NCBI GenBank assembly: GCA_963969345.1
Contig: OZ017766.1
Span: forward strand, 9,052,001-9,116,000
Reading direction: 5' to 3'
Length of the DNA: 64,000 nucleotides
DNA from: Turbatrix aceti
Taxonomy: Eukaryota; Nematoda; Chromadorea; Rhabditida; Panagrolaimidae
Made by a program: the position numbers and the translations under genes. Each line of letters opens with the position of its first letter. Within the stretch, counting starts at the first letter, position 1. This document shows, in pieces, positions 46,104 through 56,192 of this stretch. The notes beneath the pieces are model-generated. The model was not told where the DNA came from and searched no databases. It saw only the letters and a list, made by a program, of their open reading frames with translations.

Positions 46104-49100
46104 ATGTCTGTTGACGCAGAGGCTGAGCCGATGGCGGTCGATCCGACAGCGCATGACGGCGACGACGAGGAGGAAGGCATGGATCTCATCGTTCAGGAAG
46201 ACGCCAACGCTACCCAGGAACAAATTGCCGCTGCAGTCGCGGAGGTGAGCGAGACACCGGCTGACCCTGTTCCGGAGCTTGAACCGACGCCGAAGCTTCC
46301 GAGCGATGAGGAGGGTGAGTCTGAGGTTGCCGGGAAGCCTGCCGCGGCTGCAAGTTCGTCGAAACAGCCTAAAACCAGTGAATCAGCGGCCGAAGACGCA
46401 GACGACGATGAACCGGAGGAGGAAGCAGAGCCGAAGCGGAAGGTTGCCAAACCTACGCGTCGCAAGCCTGCTGCCAAGTCGACGGCATCGGCTCCGACTC
46501 CGCCGACGGCATCAACCCGCCAACCCCGCGCTTCTGCCGTAGCTGCCACAGCCGCTATCACCAACAAGCCGTCTACCGGTCCTGCCACGAAAAAGAACGC
46601 TGAAACCAAAAATGCTGTTCCTACCACGAAAAAGAACGCTGAACCTAAAAATTCTGGTCCTACCACGAAAAAAACCGCAACCACCAACGCTGAGCCTAAA
46701 AACGCGGGTCCTGCCACGAAAAAAATCACCGCAGCAGCTGCGAAGAAGACTCCCGCCAAGGCTGCTCCCACCCCGGCTGCCAAATCTGCAAAATCCGCTC
46801 CAGTGCCCAAAAAAGCCGCTCAGTCGCCAAAAAAATCGGTTTCCCCGCCGAAAAAAGCTCCAGCACCTACCAAGGCCCCTGCAAAGGCTGCCAAGACCAA
46901 GAAAATCCCAGCCAAGACCGCGACCAAGTCAAAGACCAGTTCTGAATCCCACGACGACGCTGAAGACGTCGAAATGGCTTCTGAATCTGAAACCGATGAA
47001 GAAATCAAGCCCAAAACCAAGGCTGCAGCAAAAAAACCGGCAGCAAAGGTCGTTGAGAAGCCAACGACGACCCGGAAACGTCGACCATCGGCCCAGGAAC
47101 CCAACGGAGCGGCGGCTCCGCCGAAACGCTCACATCAACGCGCTCCGACGCCGGTTTTCGTCGTGGAACCTCTCTCCACTCTTGGAGACCGTGTTTTGAC
47201 CTGCGGAGAGGGTGAACAACTCGGACACCCCGGCAGAACGACGACCAAGAAGCCGCGTGCCATTGACACGCTTCCGGATGGCGTCAAGATTGTTCAGGTT
47301 GGTTTTTGGGGATTTGTAGGGTTTTACACATTTTTCTGGATGGTTTTTACGTTTTTTATGCATTTTTTGGATTTTTTTTACTTTTTTGGCGCATTTTTTC
47401 AGGGTTTTTACGTTGTTACACATCTTTCGGGGGTTTTTTGAAGCGTAAATGAAAAAAACTGGGGAATAACTTTTTTAGGATTTTTTGGGCCCAAATTTAC
47501 GAAATTGACGATTTTTGGAGTGCTTTGGGCTTACTTTGACATTTTTACCGGTCTCAAAGCGAAATTTTACAAAAATTACAGAATTGTTGTGTTTTTAGGC
47601 TTTATTTTTGGCTTTCTGAGGTTTTTACTTGTTTTATGCATTTTTCTGGGTTTTTTTACTTGTTTTACACATTTTGTCCTTTTTTTGGGGCTTTTTTTTA
47701 CTTTTCCCATTTCAGGTCGTCGCTGGCGGCGTTCACACACTTGTCCTCCTGGAAAATGGAAAGGTGTTCAGCTGCGGAATCAACGAAGGCGGAACGGTCC
47801 CTGTCACGGGACTCGAGCTTGACGGAACCACGGATCAGCTTGCGGATATCGAAATTTCACCCGAAATCAGCGAATTGGGTCCGATTGTTCGTCTCGCTGC
47901 CGGTGCTGGTTTTGTGGCTGCTTTGACTCAGAACGGATCCGTTGTTGCTTGGGGCAACCTGAGGGTGAGTTTTTTTGAAGAGAATTTGGTTTTTGGAGGG
48001 ATTTTTAGGTTTGTTTTTGGTTTTTGAAGCGAAAATGGGCAAAAAAAACGGTATTTGAACTTTTTGGGCCTATTTTGATCGCTTTTGACCCGAAAATGAA
48101 AAAAATGTACGTTTTTGGTGTTTTTAGGCCTAATTTCACGATTTCACAGCGTTTCGAAACGAAAATATACAGATTTTGAATTTTGCCGTGTTTTGAAGCG
48201 AAAATTGACAAAAACGCGTTTTTTTTTGGGCTTTTGACGTTTTTAGTCCTATTTTGACTAATTTCAGGACGACAATGGCGCCGTCGAAGTCCACCACCTC
48301 TTCGCTGCCATGCGAAAGGGTCCTACCGTCATCCTCCGCGCCGGCGAAGTCAAAATCATCCAGATCGCGACCGGTGAGAATCACCTGGCCATGCTGTCGT
48401 CGGACGGAGAGGTTTACACCTTCGGCGAAGGCTCCCACGGACAACTCGGCAACACGGTTCGCAAAGCCGTTCGTTCCGGCTTCGCAGACGACACCGGAAA
48501 ATCCCTGCGCCGAACTGTCCTCAACAAAGGCAGATTCGTCAAATTTGACCGTATCTTTGCGAGTGGATACTGGACAGCCGCGCAGGCGGTCAACAAGGGC
48601 GGAGTCTACGTCTGTGGACTGAACAACTACGGCCAACTGGGTATCCCGCTCGGTGTCGAGCCAACAGAAGACGCTGAGGATCTCGAAGCGCAAAATGCCA
48701 AGCTGAAAGTGCCGTTTCTGACTCGTTCGCCGGCTTTTGACGCGAATGAATCGTGGACGCACATTGCTGGCGTCAAGCACATCGTCGCTCGCAGCGAGTC
48801 TGGTACGGTCATTGGACTGGGCGTAAACACGGATAACGAAATCGGAATTGGCACATTCTCCAAGGAAACCAAGAACGAAAACTGGCGCTACACCGAAGCT
48901 CAGAAGATCGAGTTTCCCGGAAATGTCAAGATCGCGGGTGTTGATGCCACTCTCGGCGCTTCCATCGCCTGGGACGAAGAAGGTAGGTTTTTTTATTGAC
49001 AAGGAATTTTTTTTATGAAACTTTGTCAAAAAGTAGATTTTGACAAAGTTTCATAACTATGAAAAGTTTTTGCCCAAATTAATTAACTAATTAATTAATT

Positions 49101-51404
49101 AATGAGTGTGTAAGAACTTGCCGGTGAACTATGAAAAGTTTTTGCCTGAAAATGTAGCTGTGTGATGCATGATTTGACAGAATTACGGCTGCCGGAAATC
49201 GCGTTTATGCCATTTTGACGATTTTTGGCACGTTGCAGCTAAAAAAACTACGGCATTTCCAAAGTCAGGGTACTAATTGATCGACGTGGTTTTCGATGGA
49301 GCATTTGGGGAAAATATAAAAATATAGGGTTATCACCTTGAAAAATGCCGAAAATCGAATTAAAAAATGTCATTATGACAACATTTGTTTCGGCATTTTT
49401 CAACGTTCTACCCAATATTTTTATATTTTTCTCGAATTCTCCATCAAAAATCACGTCGATCAATGTGTACCCTGGCTTTGGAAATGCCGTAGTTTTTTAG
49501 CTGCAACGTGCCAAAAATCATCAAAAATTGCAAAAACGCGATTTGGCGATATTAACGTTAAGTTCCCCCCATAACTTTGGTTCCCCACAAAGTTCCCCCC
49601 CGAGTTCCCCACAACAGCGACGCCTTATGTGGGGAACTCGATCCCCCATAGATGGTTAAGTTCCCCATATAGCAAATGGGGGAACTCAACCTCCATGACA
49701 AAAAATGTGATGTGGGGAATTCAGATTGCAAATTTCTCCTTGGAGGGGACCTCAACACGCACACGTTAAGTTCCCCAGCTCCCGTTCCGGAGGTTAGGTT
49801 CCCAAAGAGTCCGAACTTGAATAGCACCGTTTTTTAGTTCACCCCAAGGTTGGGGAACTACATATATTTGGTACACAACATGGATGGGGAACTGAAAGTT
49901 TGTACGATTTAGTTCCCTATTCCGTATCGATGTATATTTGTGAATTTAGGCTTACTTACAGTAAGAAGAGGGGGGAACTAAAAGTATGTCAATTAAAGTT
50001 CCCCATCTAATCCCGCTTTCAGGGGGAACTTAAAATGCACAACGTTTAGTTCCCCGCATGAGTGGGGAACCAAAAGTCTGTACGATTTAGTTTCCCATTA
50101 TGAATCGATGTATATTTGTATATTTAGGCTTACTTACAGTAAGAACATGTTTTATTTCACTGTAAACATGTGTTTTAGGATGGGGAATTAAAGGTGTGTC
50201 AGTTAAAGTTCCCCATCTGTTCCCGTCTCCGAGGGGAGCTTAAGATGCACAACGTTTAGTCCCCCACTTAAGAGGGGAACTAAAAGTTAGTGCGATTAAG
50301 CTCCCCACTAAAATTTAGGCTTACTTACAGTGAGAACGTGTTTTTGGATGGGGAATTAAAAGTGTGTCAGTTAAAGTTCCCCATTTATTCTTGTTTTCAG
50401 GGGGAACTTAAAATGCACAACGTTTAGTCCCCCTCGTTAAGGGGGGAACTAAAAGTTTGTGCGATTAAGCTCACCACTAATATTTAGGCTCACTTAGAGT
50501 AAGAACCAGAGGGGAACTTAAAGTATGTCAGTTAAAGTTCCCCACGCAAAGGTCATTATGAACAACTGAAAAAAACCTAAAATAACAACATAAGGTTAAA
50601 ACCCGTGTTCAAAAATATCCAGTTTTGACCCCAAATTTTATCTTGACAATTACTTGCAAGCAATTACGATAAACGAACAACTAACAAAACAAACATAATC
50701 AGCTTACACTCAGGCACGAATTGAATCAAAGATAAAACGCTGAAACTCGCAAAGCGATGCACAAAAAGCGGGAAAACAGACATAGCGATGCTCAAAAGGC
50801 TGGAAATCGCGCGCGTTTGAGGACGTACATCATTGAGCAAAAAAACAAGTACGCACATAGTTCTTTTTTGCCTAGGTGGGGAACCAAACCATCTATGGGG
50901 GATCGAGTTCCCCACTAAGAAAGTCTTTTTTGTGTATAGGTGGGGAACTTAACCATCTATGGGGGATTGAGTTCCCCACCAAGAGAATAGGGTGGGGAAC
51001 TGAATGAGGGTGGGTATCGACATGTGGGGTATGGGGAACTTAAAGTAAATATAGCCCGCGATTTTACCTGGCGTAACTCTGCCTGATCATGCCTCGGGCA
51101 GCTGGATTTTACGGCTAAAAAATATTCATAGGAAAAACTTCTTATTGGCAAATTTTCAAAATTCGAAGGTTTTTGGGGTGCAAGGGTTTAAAAAAAGTAA
51201 TTTTTAGGTAAAGCCTACGGCTGGGGATACGATTCCGTGGGTCAACTCGGACTTGGCAACCTGGAAGACGAAGAAAAGTGCGTGACGAGGCCGCACCTCA
51301 TTGAATCCAAACACCTCGAGGGCTTCAAGATCGTACAGGTCTCGCTGGCCGATAACCATGCCGTGTTCCTTGCCTCCAAGGTCGACAAGAAGGAAGAAGA
51401 CTGA
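46104..51404 (+). CDS. RCC1: RCC1, Ran guanine-nucleotide exchange factor, with long basic N-terminus
   Basis: Chromatin-bound exchange factor that loads Ran with GTP for nuclear transport and spindle assembly. Exons 46104-47297, 47716-47964, 48268-48982, 51208-51404; 784 aa (human RCC1 is 421). The last ~435 residues form the seven-bladed propeller: [87 protein letters not shown] and a final blade strand HAVFLAS. Before it lie an acidic segment (residues 1-115) and a Lys/Ala/Pro-rich tail (116-345) with repeated TKKNAE/KNAGP units (46575-46735), resembling a histone H1 tail. Chromatin contact by this tail is inference. The last intron is 2.2 kb because of nested transposons. Confidence 0.93.
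49012..51180. mobile_element. Palindromic MITE, copy 5, split by a nested insertion
   Basis: Both halves of the TACGGCATTTCC-family palindrome are present in the last RCC1 intron: 49012-49544 and 51057 to about 51180, where GGCGTAACTCTGCC and GATCATGCCTCGG match the end of other copies. Between them sits a 1512-bp insert. The left portion also contains a small hairpin at 49011-49055 and an ATTAATTAATTAAT motif at 49078-49102. Confidence 0.78.
49545..51056. mobile_element. Nested 1.5-kb non-autonomous element made of GGGGAACT repeats
   Basis: The terminal inverted repeats are 24 bp with three mismatches: GGCGATATTAACGTTAAG then TTCCCC on the left, GGCTATATTTACTTTAAG then TTCCCC on the right. 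CGCGATTT is duplicated at 49537-49544 and 51057-51064. The interior holds about thirty GGGGAAC/GTTCCCC-type words in both orientations. It includes three tandem units of roughly 170-210 bp (about 49998-50540) with TTAAAATGCACAACGTTTAG-type and TTAGGCTTACTTACAGTAAG-type blocks. No ORF. An 8-bp duplication fits hAT or P superfamilies, but the GGC terminus is not the usual hAT end. Confidence 0.85.
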
Positions 51405-52890
51405 CTGAGAGTTCGAAGAAAAGAAAACAAGAAATAATCATCCAGACATGCAGAAAAAAAAGCAAAAACACTGCGGCGCTGATCAATCACAGTGATATCG
51501 TCATCATCTCGTACTACTACATCCATCCACCTCTTCTTCTCCCCTCTCTCTTTCTCTCATTTGTTTGATTCTTTCTTTCTTTCCTTCTTCTTCTCAATCA
51601 GCATTGTTTTTTTTTTGGCTCGTTCGTTCGTTCGTTTTCTCACTTTTTTTAATCCAACAATTTTTTTGTCTTTGGTTAGTTACCCTGCCCTGTAATGTAT
51701 TATTCTGGAAAAAATTGCTGCGTTGGTTGTTGGTTTTGATAGTTATGTGAAAAAAAATGGGAAATTGTGGCGTTTTCGCTGGAACCAAGAAAAAACAGGC
51801 GGTAAAATGTGAAAAATGGACAAAAATATACGTTAGAAAAGAGATTTTCTGGTAAAAAAAAATCTCAAAAAATTCTTTTTACTGTTTTTTGATACCGTAA
51901 AACAACATTTTTTTGTCGTTGCCATTTTTTGTCGTTCGGTTTTTGACCCGAAAAAAGTTACAAATTGTCGTTTTTTCCAAATTTGATTAAAACAAGAGTT
52001 ACAAAAAACAACTGATTTTTGAGGTGAGAAACCGTGAATAATTTTTTTTATTAAAAAAATATTATCTTTCGGCAAAAAAGTAACAATGGCTTTCGAGTTT
52101 TCCGATCAAAATATGTATAAAAAACTGTCATTTTTTTCAAAATTGATTGAACGAAAAAACGACAAAATCATTTGAAACGTTTTACTATTTTTTAGGCGTT
52201 TTGGAACAAATTCTTCTATTTTTAGTGGTTTGGAACCAATTTCTGAGTTTTTTTTTGTCGAAAATCGCACGATTTCGCTGTTCGAACGAATTTCCGCTCG
52301 AGACCATGCCGGGAGCCCCGGTGTTTTTGATGATCGCATGTTGCTTGCATTTTTTATATTTTTTTGTTTTGGCAAAAATCGACGTAGAACTTTGATTTCC
52401 TGTCAACAATTCCCACCTGCAAGTCACAATGATTCATATTTATAACTTTTTTTTCGCGTCTACAAACAAAAAGCAATTATATTAGGCATTCATCTGTCTT
52501 TGGCAGAATGTTAACTGTTGTTACGGTTGGTTGTCATCTTTGTCTGATGAGATGTAAGGTAAGGAGGGGGTAAACAAACGTCCGTGGCACGCGGGGGGCG
52601 GAGTTATGCGTCAATGTATACGTACAAATGTCCACGAGACTGTCTGATAACGGCAAGAATAACTAAGGCGGGAAAAAGAGACAACAACAACAACAAAATT
52701 AATAACAACAATTAATTAATAATTTTGAGACAACAAAATTAGGGGGAAATAGGATTACGGTCACTTAAAAGGGTTTATTTGGTTAAGCAAATTAATTAAT
52801 TAACTAATTAATTAATTAATGATTGTGTAAGACTGATTAGTTGGTAAACTTTGGTAAACGTGAATGAATGATGAATGAGAAAATGAGTCG
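51405..52890. other. Intergenic between convergent RCC1 and CDC14
   Basis: RCC1 3' UTR with CT-rich sequence (51530-51600) and a TTCG tetranucleotide run (51619-51636). No gene recognised. A TTAATTAATTAA-type motif at 52788-52820 resembles ones at 3921 and 49078. Confidence 0.4.
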
Positions 52891-55800
52891 CTAGAATCTC
52901 GTCGCACGCGTTTTGGAGGCTAACGATCGCTGAAACAGTAAAAAAAATCAAATTACGCTATTTGAATCCCAAAAAAAACCTACGTTGACCGAAATCGACG
53001 CCTTTGTCGGAAGATAGGTAGGATCAAAGCGCTGGGGTGAGTGTAGGTTTTTCCTCGGTCGCAGTTCGTATTTGTTTGCTGCGAGGTTGATTTTGGATAA
53101 ATTCGTCGAGAGCCCGGTTGACGTTGTCGTCGGATACGGATGGGTCCGTGGCGAAGAAGACAGCTTCTTGTAGCCACCGTTCGCTGCCCGGAACGCTGTC
53201 GACGAGGGTTGTCTGAGTGCCGAGGCGGCGGATGTTGACGTGGTCGTCGTCGTTGAGGCTACTGTTACCCTGCTGATCTGGAAATGTCTATTTTTAGGCA
53301 AAAATTATCAAAAAAATGTTTTTTAGGCCAAAAACAGGTAAACACGTTTTATGAGTTCGTTTTTATTATAAAAACCAGAGTTCTCTGGACCGTTGAATAC
53401 AAAAAACTCAAAAGAAAGATTAAAAACGTTAAAAAAAACTGATTTTTAGAATAAAAAACGGTAAAAACAAGTAAATATTATCCTACAGTAAAAAAGTAAC
53501 AATCGTATCGGAATTTTCGTTGCGAAACTTTCGACGACCCAGAAGTAACGTTTCTTGATCGGATTTTGTTACTTTTTTACGATTCATAAGTTTTACGATA
53601 TTTTTTTCCTAAAATGATACTTTTTCGTCGTTTTTTGGGCATTCTTAGGTTTTTCGACCCAAAAATTGTCGTATTTTACAAAACTGATTTTAAAAAAAAG
53701 TAGAAAACTGTATATTTTGTTAAAAAACGTTCAATTTTCAAAGATTTTTGAACAAATTTCGCCTTTTTTGTCAATTTTAAACACAAAACCTATCAAAAAA
53801 ACCAACCGGTATATTAGACGCATTCCCCTTTGTCGTCTTCGACTTGTTGTTCATCGTCCCAGAAGACACATTCCCATTGGCGAAGTTGAGCGCCCTCTTC
53901 GCACTCACGGTCGACGTCTTTGGCAAAGCCGGTGTCGCCGTCGATGCTCCTCCTGGCGCGTTGTCGAGCAGCCTCGAGCTTCTCGTCAGCATCTGTGGCA
54001 CTCTCTTTGACGATACTTTGAGCTGTTTGATGGGTGTCGTCGCGGATGAGTAATTTGACGGTGTTTGTATTTTCGGTGACAATCCACCCGATATCCTCGC
54101 TGTCGGCGGCGAGGGCAGGAGAACTTCGTTTGCAGCGAGGGACATGGAAGGCGCGTGCTGGTGTTTGGCTTTGAGTTCGAGTAGTCGATCGCCCTGGGAT
54201 TGTCCGTATTTATTGATCGTTGTTTCATCGTAGCCGGCAGCTGCTCGGGACGAAGTTGTAGCCTTGATTGAGGGTAGGGAAGATCCGGGAGATGTTATCG
54301 GGACAGATTTGGACGCTATCAGTCCCCGACAAGTTCTGGTACCTCCTCCAAGCACGGCAACGGATCTCGCAGGTCCTACCTGACTCACCGATTCCCCGAC
54401 AGCCCGGTGTTTCGCCGCTCTCGGAATTCCGCTTGGTGATGCTCGTTTCGGCGAATTTGACCTATTTTTGCCGAGCGTCCAGCAATATTGCTGCTTATCG
54501 ATGAGAAAAGTCTGCTGGGGTCCAATGACGCTCCCGGGACGACAAATTCTCAGCCACGCCATGCAGAGCGGCGCTGTCAGACGCCATTCCTTCATCATCC
54601 AGCACGCGATGAGGGTTCCCGTCCTGCCAAGACCCGCTTTGCAGTGAATCGCGACGCCACCCTTCGCCTGGTCTACGATATCGATGAATCGGCGTACAAT
54701 CGTGTTGGAAGGCGTCGAGCCGTCGATGAAGAAGAGATCGTGGTGGTCGAAACCCGCATCCGTAAAACGACTTGCATCGTACATCTTTTTGTTCAGACGG
54801 ACGATAGTCGTGATGTTGTGCTTTCGGAAGTAGTCAAAGTAGATTTCCGGGGCGTGATAGGGGTAGTCTACAAAATTTTGGGTAAAAAAGTACAATATGA
54901 AAAAGTAAAAAACCCTCAAAAAGTGCAAAAGATTCATCAAAAAAATTAAAAAATTGAAAATATCGTAGTTTTTGTTTGTCAAACCGAAAAAAAAAATCGC
55001 TTCGAGAACCGAATCGAACAATCACAAAAAAAATTTCGAAAAACAAAATAGTATCGTAAACATTTGGTTCTCGAAACGAAAAAAAGGCATGCAAAAGAAA
55101 TTCGCCTCGAGAGCCAACGAAAAACGAGTAACGATATCGCGCAAAAAATCGTTACATTTTGTTTCCCGAAACGAAAAAAAACTAATCGTTTCGAGAGCCA
55201 GTAGAAAAAAAGTAACGATATCGTCAAAAAAATAACGTTACTCATTCATCGAAAAATGCTCATAAAACCAAAAAAAAAAGATAACAAAAGAATATCGTAA
55301 ACTTTTGTTACTCGAAAAAAAACTAATCGTTAACTGATTTTTTAGGGAAAGAAATGGTAAAAACAAAAAAATCCATTCTTACAGTAAAAAAGTAACGATC
55401 GTTGTGGAATTTTCGTTGCGAAACTTTCGACGACCCAGAAGTAACGTTTTTTGCTCGGATTTTGTTACTTTTTTACGATTTCACGAGTTTCACTTTTTTT
55501 TGCCTCTTCAAATTGTAAAACTCACCATTGCAGATGTAACTCTTGTCATGCGGCCCGCAGAAGCTGAGAATCTTGCCAGGAATGATCCAGTTAAAATCTC
55601 CATTTTCAACGCGTTCATAATACTCGTATTCTTCCGGGTCAAAATCGTCAAATTTGAACCAGTTGAGTTTGATAGCCTTATCGAGGGCTTTGATGACGTC
55701 GACCAGCTGCAGGCCGTAGATCGGTGGCCCAAGGGAAGCATCCCTGAACCCAATGAACGGCGGAGGTTGTGCAGAATTGACCAGAGCAGCGGCTTTATCC

Positions 55801-56192
55801 GCGCTATACCCGGCAATGATGATCATGAATCCCGCCATGAGAAAAGCTCCATTGACGCGATCCCTTTCATCGTCGGTAGCGCAGCAGACAACCCTCTGAC
55901 ACCGACGATTTGGGATATCCTTGAGGAGGTTATCCAAAGCCCGAACAAATCGATAGACGACAGCAAGATTCAGGGGTCCAAAATCATCGTAAAATGGATC
56001 GTAATGGACGTACTCCATGATGGGGATGTAGAGGCTAGAGTCGTCGTCTGCCGGCAGGTCGGAGGGTGGATAGCACGCAAAGTAGAGCTTGTTGGGAATG
56101 AGTGTTACGGGTTGGCCGTGGGGCCGACCCTTGACCGGGGTCATCAGAGTCATGTCATGCACGAACGCCGACCGCACGCCTCGAAACGACGA
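52891..56192 (-). CDS. CDC14: CDC14 dual-specificity phosphatase
   Basis: Removes phosphate from CDK (Ser-Pro) sites at mitotic exit and cytokinesis; acts in nucleus, nucleolus and spindle. Exons (transcript order): 56192-55526, 54867-53807, 53277-52984, 52929-52891. From the first in-frame ATG (56153-56151) the protein is 673 aa. The exon is open further up to an acceptor at 56192, so an upstream exon may supply the true start. The N-terminal DSP domain has [31 protein letters not shown] and [20 protein letters not shown]. The C-terminal DSP has [40 protein letters not shown] and the active site [11 protein letters not shown] (Cys and Arg present), then [14 protein letters not shown] long Ser/Thr/Pro-rich, presumably disordered, tail ends in KTRATRF. 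Catalytically intact by inspection. Confidence 0.93.
55380..55500. repeat. Dispersed repeat around ACGATCGTT / GTTACTTTTTTACGAT
   Basis: Unit of about 110 bp: AAAAAAGTAACGATCGTTG, TTTTCGTTGCGAAACTTTCG, ACGACCCAGAAGTAACGTTT, then GGATTTTGTTACTTTTTTAC. A near-identical copy lies at 53490-53600 in the next CDC14 intron. Inverse or diverged copies lie at 56410-56600, 58195-58335, 29600-29720, 21690-21760, 41570-41710 and 41880-42010. No TIRs or ORF seen; class unknown. Confidence 0.65.

Noticed and set aside
46193..46810. Long minus-strand ORF antisense to RCC1 exon 1
   Set aside because: Ala/Val/Phe/Gly-rich shadow of the Lys/Ala/Pro-rich sense frame.
13754..56192. Functional cluster or operon of genome-stability genes (RMI1, RCC1, CDC14)
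   Set aside because: Genes are tens of kilobases apart, on both strands, with unrelated genes between; ordinary animal gene order.
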